Source: JAFCEV01 sp964473005 (GTDB lineage Archaea > Nanobdellota > Nanobdellia > Pacearchaeales > GW2011-AR1). From it: DNA of 27,791 nt. The stretch spans positions 1 to 27,791 of the forward strand of contig CAYYME010000004.1 in assembly GCA_964473005.1 (NCBI GenBank), given 5' to 3'. How positions within the stretch are numbered: the first letter of the stretch is position 1; each line of letters begins with the position of its first letter. The notes beneath the pieces are model-generated. The model was given only the letters and a program-made list of their open reading frames with translations. It was not told the origin of the DNA and ran no database searches. The position numbers and the translations under genes are program-made. Positions 7,306-15,215 of the stretch are shown here, in pieces.

Positions 7306-8477
7306 AAAAATACGAGCTCCTCGCGCCTGCAGGAGATTTTCCTATGCTGATTGCTGCTGTGAAAGCAGGTGCTGATGCAGTTTATTTCGGATTAAAGGAA
7401 TTCTCCATGAGGCGAAACGCAGGAAATTTTAGAATTGGTGATTTAAAAAGAATAGAAAAAATCTGCAAATCAGGAAATGTAAGAAGATACCTCGCTCTTA
7501 ACACTATAATTTATAATAATGAAATTCAGAAAATTGAAAAAATTCTGAAGAGAATAAAAAGCAAAATTAATGCTGTTATCTGCTGGGATTTATCTGTAAT
7601 CCACCTTTGCAGAAAATATAAAATTCCTTTTCACATCTCCACGCAGGCCTCTGTTGCAAATATTGAAGCCGCGAAATTTTACAGGCAGTTAGGAGCAGAG
7701 AGAATTGTTCTGGCGAGAGAACTGAATTTGAAGCAGATAAAAAAGATTTCAAAAGTGATGGATGTGGAATGCTTTATTCACGGGGCAATGTGCATGGCTA
7801 TCTCCGGAAGATGCTTAACAAGCCAGTTTTTATTTAACAAATCAGCAAACCGGGGGGAATGTATTCATCCGTGCAGGCGTTCTTATATTATTAAGGACAA
7901 GCAAGAAGGCTATGAGCTTGAAGTTCAGAATGATAAAATTCTGTCAGCAAAGGATTTATGCACTTTTCCATTCATTGAGAAACTGAAAAAAGCAGGAATT
8001 AAGGCTTTTAAAATAGAAGGAAGAAATCGTGATGCAAGATATGTTGATGTTGTGGTAAAAGCCTACAGAAAAGCTCTGGATAAAAAGCTTACAAAAAAAG
8101 AAATCAAAGCAGGAATTGAAGAGCTGAAAAAAGTTTACAACAAGGGTTTTTCCTCTGGATTTTATCTTGGACTTCCCACATCAGATGATTTTGCAGGAAC
8201 AGAACACAGCGAAGCAACAGAGAAAAAGCATTTTGTCGGGAAGATAATAAATTATTTTTCAAAAATAGGAGTTGCCACAATCAAATTAGTTTCAGAATTA
8301 AAAGTGGGTGATGATATCATTATTATAGGAAAAACAACAGGCATAACACATTCAAAAGTGGAAAGAATTGAAATTAATAAAAAACCAGTTGATTCTGGAA
8401 ATAAAGGAGATGAAGTCGGCTTAAAACTTCCAAAAGTCCGGAAAAATGATGAAGTTTATGTTCTTATTCTTTTTTAA
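7302..8477 (+). CDS. Peptidase U32-family protein (likely Fe-S RNA-modification/hydroxylation factor)
   Basis: The U32 signature is complete: E-C-F-I-H-G-A-M-C-x6-C-L-T-S (residues 156-174). The TIM-barrel start ELLAPAGD...AVKAGADAVYFG is also clear. Cysteines C164, C171, C187 and C220 have the order and spacing of the four that bind a [4Fe-4S] cluster in characterised U32 proteins (TrhP/YegQ, RlhA, UbiU/UbiV). A C-terminal beta domain follows (about 305-391). Characterised relatives hydroxylate tRNA wobble uridine or 23S rRNA, or take part in oxygen-independent ubiquinone hydroxylation. Despite the name, protease activity is doubtful. The exact substrate here is inference. The start overlaps the MFS stop. 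Confidence 0.92.
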   Translation: MKKYELLAPAGDFPMLIAAVKAGADAVYFGLKEFSMRRNAGNFRIGDLKRIEKICKSGNVRRYLALNTIIYNNEIQKIEKILKRIKSKINAVICWDLSVIHLCRKYKIPFHISTQASVANIEAAKFYRQLGAERIVLARELNLKQIKKISKVMDVECFIHGAMCMAISGRCLTSQFLFNKSANRGECIHPCRRSYIIKDKQEGYELEVQNDKILSAKDLCTFPFIEKLKKAGIKAFKIEGRNRDARYVDVVVKAYRKALDKKLTKKEIKAGIEELKKVYNKGFSSGFYLGLPTSDDFAGTEHSEATEKKHFVGKIINYFSKIGVATIKLVSELKVGDDIIIIGKTTGITHSKVERIEINKKPVDSGNKGDEVGLKLPKVRKNDEVYVLILF

Positions 8478-8578
8478 TAATCTCTAAGATTTACTTATTT
8501 AACAAAATCTATTTCATAACGCTCTTCTAATTCCCATTTTTAACTACCTAAAATAAACATTAAAAATAAAATAAAAAA

Positions 8579-9037
8579 TTAAAATTCTTTTGTCGCTGTT
8601 GTAGAGCAAATTTGTTCTTCACCTAAATCACTTATGAAATAAACAGTCATCTCTACTTTATCGGCATTAATAACTCCTGGTGCTGCTAAAGTCAGAGTTT
8701 CAGTTGCGGTTTCCAAAGGAGAGAGTTCTTCTCCGAAATCAAGCACCTCGCTGTTTATCGTATCATTGAAAAAGACAATCTTAACACCACCAATTTCGTC
8801 TCCGGCTCCTGTTCTGCTTAGTGTTAGTGCATACTCTGTTCCGTCAGCAGTGGTATTTTCAAGTTTTGTTGCATGTATTTCTACATCTTTGCATTTTGCT
8901 CCGAGCCCAACCTGTTCAGCACTTCCCTGAAGGATATTTTTTACAACCATCCAGATAATTCCTATAGCTACTATAGCCAAGAGTATTATAATCAGGGTAG
9001 TCACAACATCAGACATAGCTTTTTTGTATTTTATCAT
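8579..9037 (-). CDS. Type IV pilin/archaellin-like exported protein
   Basis: The N-terminus MIKYKKA-M-S-D-V-V-T-T-L-I-I-I-L-L-A-I-V-A is a class III signal peptide: a short basic leader ending KKA, to be cut by a FlaK/PibD-type prepilin peptidase after A7, followed by a hydrophobic assembly helix. The rest (about 110 aa) is Thr/Glu-rich with a beta-strand pattern and two Cys (one near residue 49, one near the end) that could form a disulfide. The length of 152 aa is usual for an archaeal pilin subunit. The start is fixed by a strong GGAGG five bases upstream. No pilus ATPase or membrane platform gene is nearby. The adhesion or pilus role is inferred. Confidence 0.82.
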   Translation of the reverse strand: MIKYKKAMSDVVTTLIIILLAIVAIGIIWMVVKNILQGSAEQVGLGAKCKDVEIHATKLENTTADGTEYALTLSRTGAGDEIGGVKIVFFNDTINSEVLDFGEELSPLETATETLTLAAPGVINADKVEMTVYFISDLGEEQICSTTATKEF

Positions 9038-9099
9038 GTCATCCTCCTTTCATTGCATAGATTATAATCTAATTACATAAACCGAATTTAAAAATGTTT

Positions 9100-10299
9100 T
9101 TATTTGCTGAAAGTATTAATAATCCTGAAAAAATCCTCGCTATCCATTACCTTGTCAACTTCTGTAAGTCCTCGCTGTTCAGCGAATTTTGCAAATGCCT
9201 CTGGCTTGTATCCTTTTTTTCTGAGTGCAAAAAGAGTCGGCAGCCTTATATCTTCCATTCCTTTGTACTCTCCTGATTCAATTGCAGCAACGATTTTTCT
9301 TTTGGATAAAGGCAAATCCTTAAATTTTATTCTGCCCATAAAAAAAGTCCAGGGAAATTTTTTTCCAAAAACATCAAAAATCATTTTCTGCCTTTTTGCA
9401 TTATCCCTGTGGTCTTTTCCCCTGATAATGTGTGTCATTTTATACTCAATATCATCAACAGAAACAACCAAATTCATCAAAGGCCAGACACGGTATTTAT
9501 TTCCCTGTCTTACATGCTTATACAGGGAGATTCTTGCCAGGGGGAAATCCCTCATTGCAGGATTTGGTTCCTGCATAGAAGATTTAAATCTCAAAACTGC
9601 TTCTCCTTCTTTAAATCCGTCAGAGCCCAGCATTTTTTCCCAGTCCTTAATATTCTCTTTTATGGATTTCTTCCTGCATGGGCAGTCTTTTTTATTTTCA
9701 GCCAATTTCTTAAATGCTTCCTGTTTACAGGTGCAGACATAAGCTTTATTTTTTTCGATTAAACTGACTGCATAGCTATAATACAAATCCATTCTGTCTG
9801 AAGAATTAATATATTCTGTAACATTTCCGAAAATCCAGTCACAATCCCGCTTAATATTTTTATATGCCTCTGAGAGAGTTTCTTCAGGATTAGTGTCATC
9901 AATAATTATCAAAAATTTACCCCCGTATTTTTTAACATATAATGAGGAAACCATATTTGAGATAATATGCCCGATATGCAGAGGACCAGAGGGAGCAGGC
10001 CTGAATCTCATAATAACTCCTTTTTTTGTAACATTAGGCAATTCCTCCAGCCCTTCCCTAACCTCCCTTTCAGAAACCAAACCTTTAATCTTTTTGTATT
10101 CTTTCTCCTGCTGAATTAAAGATAATTTATTCACCTCATTAACAATTTTATTGATTTCCCTTGCATATTTCTTCACTTCCTCTCTTTTCAGCCCTTCATT
10201 AAATAATGCAGAAATAACTGCTCCTGAATTTGCCTTTCCATTATAATGAATTGCATTTTTCAGGGCATAAGCACGTGCTTTTTTTTCAAGATTTTTCAT
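9100..10299 (-). CDS. gltX: Glutamyl-tRNA synthetase lacking the C-terminal anticodon-binding domain
   Basis: A class I synthetase of the archaeal type. The N-terminal helical extension typical of archaeal GluRS (residues 1-90), FRPAPSGPLHIGH with the HIGH motif at 108-111, a CxC...CxC zinc site (C189, C191, C206, C208) and a KMSKS-like loop LSKRK (331-335) are all present. Archaeal GluRS is usually about 550-570 aa. This protein ends at 399, just where the beta-barrel anticodon-binding domain should start. Only 62 bases separate its stop from the pilin start, so a frameshifted remainder does not fit there. The domain is missing or encoded elsewhere. A glutamyl-Q-tRNA-like enzyme is the other possibility, but the archaeal N-terminus argues for GltX. 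Confidence 0.95.
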   Translation of the reverse strand: MKNLEKKARAYALKNAIHYNGKANSGAVISALFNEGLKREEVKKYAREINKIVNEVNKLSLIQQEKEYKKIKGLVSEREVREGLEELPNVTKKGVIMRFRPAPSGPLHIGHIISNMVSSLYVKKYGGKFLIIIDDTNPEETLSEAYKNIKRDCDWIFGNVTEYINSSDRMDLYYSYAVSLIEKNKAYVCTCKQEAFKKLAENKKDCPCRKKSIKENIKDWEKMLGSDGFKEGEAVLRFKSSMQEPNPAMRDFPLARISLYKHVRQGNKYRVWPLMNLVVSVDDIEYKMTHIIRGKDHRDNAKRQKMIFDVFGKKFPWTFFMGRIKFKDLPLSKRKIVAAIESGEYKGMEDIRLPTLFALRKKGYKPEAFAKFAEQRGLTEVDKVMDSEDFFRIINTFSK

Positions 10300-10348
10300 A
10301 ATATTGAACAGAATTGATTATTTATTAATTTAACTTAAATCTAAAAAA

Positions 10349-10624
10349 TTATTCCTCTCTTCCAACACCTGTTTTCTTTTCCAGAACCTCGATTCTTTGC
10401 TGCAGGTGATAAATCTGGGTCGACATCTCTTCAAGTTTCTCGCTCATGTTTATCAGCCGTTTCATGAGCCTTCTTTTTTTGTCCTCGGGGCTTCCTGCAG
10501 GATAATCTTTTTCTAAGTTATTCTGGGAGTTTCCTCCTTCTTTCTCCTCTTCAAATTCCTCCTGTTCTCCCCTGTATCCCCCTGTCAGGTCAATAAATTT
10601 CTTCTTTCTGGAAAACAACCCCAT
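10349..10624 (-). CDS. Small coiled-coil protein, unknown function
   Basis: A 91-aa protein with a basic start (FSRKKKFIDLTGG), a very acidic middle (residues 19-32) and a C-terminal coiled coil (about 50-85) with heptad-like spacing of L/M/I (MKRLINMSEKLEEM then IYHLQQRIEVLEKK). No catalytic residues are apparent. The start is supported by a palindromic TATA box CTTTATAAAG centred 25 bases upstream. It is divergent from the 504-aa gene and lies 50 bases upstream of gltX on the same strand. It could be a scaffold or oligomerisation factor; the family is not recognised. Confidence 0.65.
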   Translation of the reverse strand: MGLFSRKKKFIDLTGGYRGEQEEFEEEKEGGNSQNNLEKDYPAGSPEDKKRRLMKRLINMSEKLEEMSTQIYHLQQRIEVLEKKTGVGREE

Positions 10625-10644
10625 AGTTTTTTCAAGCCCTCGTT

Positions 10645-10654
10645 CTTTATAAAG
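10645..10654 (-). promoter_or_regulatory. TATA box of the small coiled-coil gene
   Basis: Palindromic CTTTATAAAG centred 25 bases upstream of the start at 10624. Confidence 0.5.
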
Positions 10655-10747
10655 ATTTATCTGGTAACTTGTTATTCACAAAAAACTAAAAGAGATCCAT
10701 AATCAATTTCTGAATATCAGCAATCTTTCAACTATTATACCCTTCTT

Positions 10748-10772
10748 AAAAAATGTTATAGAAACATTTTTT
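10748..10772 (+). promoter_or_regulatory. Perfect inverted repeat covering the BRE/TATA region of the 504-aa gene
   Basis: AAAAAATGTT (10748-10757) and its exact reverse complement AACATTTTTT (10763-10772) are separated by 5 bases. The right arm overlaps the TATA-like run TTTTTTAAA, centred about 26 bases upstream of the ATG at 10796. The site could be an operator blocking TBP/TFB. Low base complexity weakens the case. Confidence 0.5.
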
Positions 10773-10795
10773 AAACATATATTCTTTAATTTTGC

Positions 10796-12310
10796 ATGGT
10801 TGCAACAATTCAGCAGATTATAGGAAAAATCAATCCTCTTCTTTATGCATCAAATGGAAAAGAATTGCTGAAGAAATACGGCTCTTCTGACAAAATTCCT
10901 GCCGAAGAAGTAACACCACAGGCAGTTCGATATTTTGTAAAAGGAAGCACAGTTAAAATAGAAAAAGGAGGAATGGAAGCATCACACACCCTCGCTTATG
11001 ATTCCACTTCAGAAACTCTTGAACCGATTTATTTCTTTATTCTTGATTTGATGAATGACTTCGGGCTTGCTCCTGAGAAACTCATTGATAATTTTGCGTC
11101 GTCGCCTGGTTCAGGGCATTTTGCAGAACTCGGGCAGAGAGCCACAATTATGCAGCAGCAGGCTTCAAAATTAATGGGGGATGTAAACACTGTTCTCAGA
11201 AGTGTTCTTAACATAATTTATGATCTGAAAGAATTCAGAATCAGGCTGCAAGTTTATGATGACTTTAAATCAAAAGACAAGGACAAATCTCAGGGAGCAA
11301 TGCTTTCCCTGAAACAATTATGGATGGATAAAGTTGACATAATAAAAGGAAATTCTTCAATAAAAGCCATGGCACTGACTCAGGCAGGATTCACAACGCT
11401 GATTGATGCATTTTTAGTGGCTAACGACGAAAAAGATATTGCGAAACTTGACCTGAATGACAGGGTGAAAAGAATTCTTCTTCCAAGAATCCATGAATTT
11501 AATCTCTGGCTTCAGCAGTCTGAACAGGAATTAAGAAAGAGATATGAACTTGAGAAAACCTATCTGAGAAGCCAGGTGAGCAGCCTCAAAATTTATTCAA
11601 GATGGGCAAAGCCCTATCTGAGGGTTGCTCAGGAATTAGAATCAAAAGTCGGAGGCAGAAATGCAGCTCTGGTAAAAATTTTTAATACACTTCTTCTTGA
11701 ACTGAGTCTTCTCGGAAAAACAAAAATAGATGTCAGGAGTTCTGCGGCAGAAGGAAAATTGCCGAAAGAACTTGAGAAAATAAAAACAAAGAGAGATTAT
11801 TATTCCTGCATTTTAGTGGATTTTGTATTCAGGGGAATCCCGCAAAGAATGGGGCAGCAGTCTCATTATACATTTGGAGGAAGAACAGAAGTAAGCTTCA
11901 GAGCCTATGCTCTCAATGATGATGAACTGAAAAAACTAAATGAAGAACTGGAAAAATCAGATATGAATGATATGCTCACACTAATTGAGGGGGCAACAAC
12001 AGAAAGTCTGGAGCAGATGCAGGATGAAATTAATTTTTTTCTGGAAGAGAAAGAGGAAAAAGCAAGTGAATCTGCAAAAGATACCTCAAATCCTTTTCTA
12101 GCCCTTATTGGAAGATATGATAAAACAGAAAAAAAAGAACCTGAAAAATCAAAAGAAAAAAAATCAACAACTATTGAAAAAGACAGCTGGGTTGAGAAAA
12201 CCCAGATACGCCCTTTTGCAGCACAAACAGCAGCCGAAAGTGCCTTTAATATTTTTGATGTTTACAAGAAAGCCCATGGCATGCCGAGTTACACTCCGGG
12301 TTATCCTTAA
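10796..12310 (+). CDS. Hypothetical 504-aa helical protein, unknown function
   Basis: I do not recognise a family. The protein has no signal peptide or membrane helix. Residues 1-75 look like a small alpha/beta start. Residues 75-310 are mainly helical, including a long amphipathic stretch around 235-275 with alternating charged and Leu/Arg residues. A short strand-rich part follows (FGGRTEVSFRAYAL, near residue 360). The region from about 410 on is Glu/Lys-rich and probably disordered, ending in a G/P/Y-rich tail (MPSYTPGYP). It starts the plus-strand block at 10.8-17.9 kb. The start is supported by a TATA element about 26 bases upstream, with a perfect inverted repeat across it. It may be a structural or scaffold protein, but that is only a guess from composition. 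Confidence 0.75.
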   Translation: MVATIQQIIGKINPLLYASNGKELLKKYGSSDKIPAEEVTPQAVRYFVKGSTVKIEKGGMEASHTLAYDSTSETLEPIYFFILDLMNDFGLAPEKLIDNFASSPGSGHFAELGQRATIMQQQASKLMGDVNTVLRSVLNIIYDLKEFRIRLQVYDDFKSKDKDKSQGAMLSLKQLWMDKVDIIKGNSSIKAMALTQAGFTTLIDAFLVANDEKDIAKLDLNDRVKRILLPRIHEFNLWLQQSEQELRKRYELEKTYLRSQVSSLKIYSRWAKPYLRVAQELESKVGGRNAALVKIFNTLLLELSLLGKTKIDVRSSAAEGKLPKELEKIKTKRDYYSCILVDFVFRGIPQRMGQQSHYTFGGRTEVSFRAYALNDDELKKLNEELEKSDMNDMLTLIEGATTESLEQMQDEINFFLEEKEEKASESAKDTSNPFLALIGRYDKTEKKEPEKSKEKKSTTIEKDSWVEKTQIRPFAAQTAAESAFNIFDVYKKAHGMPSYTPGYP

Positions 12311-12320
12311 ACTTTATATA
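12311..12320 (+). promoter_or_regulatory. TATA box of the acidic linear-motif gene
   Basis: ACTTTATATA lies about 25 bases upstream of the ATG at 12342 and directly follows the stop of the 504-aa gene. Confidence 0.5.
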
Positions 12321-12341
12321 TTTCTTTAATCTGTTATTATC

Positions 12342-12869
12342 ATGCCCAGAAAATCAAAAAAAGAAAAGTTAGAAAAAGTTGAACAGGAAGAAGAGTCTGA
12401 ACTTGTAGAAGAGATTGAAGAGGCAGAAGAAGAGATTGATGATAACAGATTTGTCGAGTTTTTGCAGCCAATCAAAAGCAGGGCTCCTGTTTTAGAAAGA
12501 ACTTTGTCCCATGAAGAACTGCCCAATCTGGAAATAGGGGTTGCAGAAGCCACTGGTTTTGGAAATGAGAAAAAAGAAGATGATGCTGAGGGCTTTAAAT
12601 ATCTCGCAGGAAAAAGTCAGGAAGAGCCGAAATATATTGACATGGGTGGTGAGCACATTATCGGAGGAATTGCACCTATGGATATTATAAGTTTAGGAAA
12701 AGGAAACCCTTTTGAAAAACAAAATGTGGCATTCAGGAATTCTGAATTAGGAATAAAAGAATCAGGGAACTTGGAAAAATATAGTTCTCCCGACAGATTT
12801 GACATTGAAAAAGCAGGAAAAGGAAATTTGTTTGAAAAAAGGGATATAAAATACAAGCCCTCGAGATAA
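12342..12869 (+). CDS. Acidic, probably disordered protein with a repeated G-K-G-N-x-F-E-K motif
   Basis: A 175-aa protein with a basic start (MPRKSKKEKLEK), a run rich in Glu (residues 14-35) and few hydrophobic residues, suggesting disorder. Two copies of a short motif occur: D-I-I-S-L-G-K-G-N-P-F-E-K (about 113-125) and D-I-E-K-A-G-K-G-N-L-F-E-K (about 153-165), 40 residues apart. Repeated short motifs in a disordered chain are typical of a protein with several docking sites for one partner. It follows the 504-aa gene by 31 bases with its own TATA box. The partner and function are unknown. There is no similarity I can name. Confidence 0.65.
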   Translation: MPRKSKKEKLEKVEQEEESELVEEIEEAEEEIDDNRFVEFLQPIKSRAPVLERTLSHEELPNLEIGVAEATGFGNEKKEDDAEGFKYLAGKSQEEPKYIDMGGEHIIGGIAPMDIISLGKGNPFEKQNVAFRNSELGIKESGNLEKYSSPDRFDIEKAGKGNLFEKRDIKYKPSR

Positions 12870-12950
12870 CGTTAAATTAATTTAGCCCCCAGAACAGAAA
12901 TATTTAAGTAATATAAAAATAATACTTTTATATGGAAATAGGAGAATAAT

Positions 12951-13274
12951 ATGGGAAAAATAGTTAGCGATTTTTATAAGAAAGACATTGAATATAATAA
13001 ATTTTTTCAAAAGAAGAAAAAAATATCCTTTGATACCAACGATAACTTTCTTGAAATCATGGATAAATTAGTAAAATTAACCCATAATAGCAGAACTGTT
13101 ATTATCAACGCGCTTATTGGCTCAGGCATGTCTCCGTTTTTTAAGCTTATGGAAGATACCTGGAAGAAAAGTTTAAAAGAATATACAGGAAAAAATAGAG
13201 AGAAATTTAAGAAAAACATGAAAAAAATTATAGATGATTTAAGAAAACTAAAGAAAGAATATCATATTGAATAA
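12951..13274 (+). CDS. Small basic protein, possible ribbon-helix-helix DNA-binding protein
   Basis: A 107-aa basic protein. Residues about 24-58 show the order of a ribbon-helix-helix domain: a short strand (KKISFDT), a first helix (NFLEIMDKLVKLTHN), the S-R-T turn and a second helix (VIINALIGSG). The C-terminal half is a lysine-rich helix. A ribosome-binding site AGGAG (12941-12945) lies about 5 bases from the ATG, and a TATA-like element is at about 12924-12935. If the fold is right, it could regulate the surrounding block, where inverted repeats are found upstream of two genes. The fold call is from pattern alone. Confidence 0.6.
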   Translation: MGKIVSDFYKKDIEYNKFFQKKKKISFDTNDNFLEIMDKLVKLTHNSRTVIINALIGSGMSPFFKLMEDTWKKSLKEYTGKNREKFKKNMKKIIDDLRKLKKEYHIE

Positions 13275-13290
13275 GCATCTTTTAGTTAAT

Positions 13291-13300
13291 TATATAAATA
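13291..13300 (+). promoter_or_regulatory. TATA box of the TIM-barrel gene
   Basis: TATATAAATA is centred about 26 bases upstream of the ATG at 13320, indicating a leaderless mRNA. Confidence 0.55.
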
Positions 13301-13319
13301 AAATTATTCTAGTTAAATT

Positions 13320-15212
13320 ATGGAAAAGGGGGATTATACCATCAGCAATATTTATCAGGGAGGATATTCTTCTTTAAATCCTTCCTATGGGGATGTTTTT
13401 ACAGGTTATCATGTTGAGGCAGGAAGCCTTGGGCTGACAACTGACCCGAGAACTGCAAATATCCTAAAAGATGCGTCGGCAAAATTAGCATCAGGAGTAA
13501 AGCAGATAGAACTAGCTTTGGTTTCTCCTGAAATTTTTGATTCAATTCCTAAGCAGCATCTGAAAGAAATCAACAGATTAGGCAAATTAACAGGGGTGGA
13601 AGTTTCAATTCACGGTCCTGTAATGGATTCCACAGGAATAACCCAGCACGGATTCAGTGAACTAAACAGAGAAGCTGAAGAAAGGAGAATTGCAGATGTT
13701 GTTATAAGAAGCCATGAAGTTGACCCAAGCGGAAATATTCCTGTAACTTTCCACTCTGCAGAAGGACTTCCCGGAACAGAGTGGGAAACTCTCGGCGAGA
13801 AAAGAAAACCAAGGCAGATAATTGCAGTAAACAGGGAATCAGGAAAAATGGTTCCTCTTGATACAGAAACAAAATATTATCCTGAAATGAAAAAATTAAA
13901 ACCAGGAGCAGAGAAAGAATATGCCAAAATGGCGGAAAAATATAACAGAGGGGAGATTTCAAGAGAAGAAGCTATAAGAAGCGAAGAAAAATATTATGAG
14001 CAGATTCCTGTTGAAAAAGGCGAGATATATACTCCTGAAAAACAGCTGGAAGTTGCAAATGAAACAGAATGGGATAATGCTCTTTCCCAGTTATTCTTCA
14101 ATAAAGAAAGAGCAGATGAGATTCTGCAGAAAAACGAAGTCCAGATTAGCCATGTATTAAAAGATTTGCAGGAAGGAAAAATCAGGGAAGAGGAAATAAA
14201 CGCAGTTCCTGAATACAGGGAAGCAATGAATCATTACAAGGCAGCCCATAATTATCTTAATGATGTTCATAAAACAGTGAATAATCTTTTCAGCAGAGCA
14301 TACAAATATGGAAATGATGAGCAGAAAAAACTCCTTGCAAATATTTCAGAGAATTTCAGGCAGGATTTGAAAAAGAGCGGGGGTACAGTGATGGGGGAAT
14401 CACAGGCTATGCAGAATTTGCTGAACTCTATGCAGAGAACACAGGGGGTTGCTCCTGAAATGTTTGTTCCGATTGAAAAATTTGCAGTTGAACAGTCTTC
14501 AAAAACTTTCGGAAATGCAGCTTTTGAAGCTTTCAGGAAATTCGGAGCAAAAGCTCCTGTAATTTCAATAGAAAATCCTCCTGCAGGCTTTACCCTGAGC
14601 ACAGGAGAAGACTTAAGAAAACTCGTCGAAGAATCAAGAAAGCAATTTGTGAAAAAGGCTGTTGAAAGCGGGAAAATTTCAGAATCAGAGGCAAAATCAC
14701 AGGCAGAAAGATTAATCGGCGCAACCTGGGATGTCGGGCACATTAATATGCTCAGGAAATTTGGTGCCACAGAAAAAGAAATAATTCAGGAAACAGAAAA
14801 AATCGCCCCTTTTGTCAAGCACATTCATCTTTCAGATAATTTCGGTTTTGAACACACAGAACTTCCTATGGGCATGGGAAATGTTCCTCTGAAGGAAATG
14901 ATGGAAAAACTTCCTGAAAAAGATGTGAAGAAGATAATTGAAGCAGGACAATGGTGGCAGCATATGCAGACTTCTCCGCTAAAAGAATCTTTTGAAGGAC
15001 TTGGTTCTCCTATGTATGTGACAGGAACAGGGCCGTTCTGGAATCAGTCTTTAGGATTACAGCAGAATTATTTTACAGGATATGGGCAGATGCTTCCGCA
15101 GATGAATTATCAGACATGGGGTTCTGGATTTTCAATGGCTTCTTTGCCAGTAGAACTCGGCGGGCAGATTCCCGGCAGAGGCGGCAGGATGAGCGGAACA
15201 CCGATGGAATAA
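13320..15212 (+). CDS. Xylose isomerase/endonuclease IV-like TIM-barrel metalloprotein with a large insertion
   Basis: The barrel follows the AP-endonuclease-2/sugar-isomerase pattern: SIHGP (H98), TFHSAEG (H145), SIENPP (E418), WDVGHIN (D471, H474), KHIHLSDNFG (H501/H503, D506) and H512-TELPMGMG. These match the metal-binding positions of Nfo and sugar-phosphate isomerases, so the site looks intact. Between H145 and E418 lie about 270 residues, where relatives have a few tens. The insertion (about 155-410) is rich in Glu/Lys/Arg and looks helical. A tail after about 560 is rich in Gly, Met, Tyr, Gln and Pro. The protein is 630 aa against about 280 for a typical family member. An ABC exporter gene starts 3 bases after its stop. 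DNA repair and sugar epimerisation are both possible; the substrate is unknown. Confidence 0.82.
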   Translation: MEKGDYTISNIYQGGYSSLNPSYGDVFTGYHVEAGSLGLTTDPRTANILKDASAKLASGVKQIELALVSPEIFDSIPKQHLKEINRLGKLTGVEVSIHGPVMDSTGITQHGFSELNREAEERRIADVVIRSHEVDPSGNIPVTFHSAEGLPGTEWETLGEKRKPRQIIAVNRESGKMVPLDTETKYYPEMKKLKPGAEKEYAKMAEKYNRGEISREEAIRSEEKYYEQIPVEKGEIYTPEKQLEVANETEWDNALSQLFFNKERADEILQKNEVQISHVLKDLQEGKIREEEINAVPEYREAMNHYKAAHNYLNDVHKTVNNLFSRAYKYGNDEQKKLLANISENFRQDLKKSGGTVMGESQAMQNLLNSMQRTQGVAPEMFVPIEKFAVEQSSKTFGNAAFEAFRKFGAKAPVISIENPPAGFTLSTGEDLRKLVEESRKQFVKKAVESGKISESEAKSQAERLIGATWDVGHINMLRKFGATEKEIIQETEKIAPFVKHIHLSDNFGFEHTELPMGMGNVPLKEMMEKLPEKDVKKIIEAGQWWQHMQTSPLKESFEGLGSPMYVTGTGPFWNQSLGLQQNYFTGYGQMLPQMNYQTWGSGFSMASLPVELGGQIPGRGGRMSGTPME

Positions 15213-15215
15213 AAA

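Noticed and set aside
9038..9099. Frameshifted remainder of the GluRS anticodon domain
   Set aside because: Only 62 bases lie between the gltX stop and the pilin start, too short for the missing domain.
9104..9762. Long plus-strand frames inside gltX
   Set aside because: Antisense shadows of a clearly identified synthetase; their composition (Ser/Phe/Leu-rich) is typical of the opposite strand.
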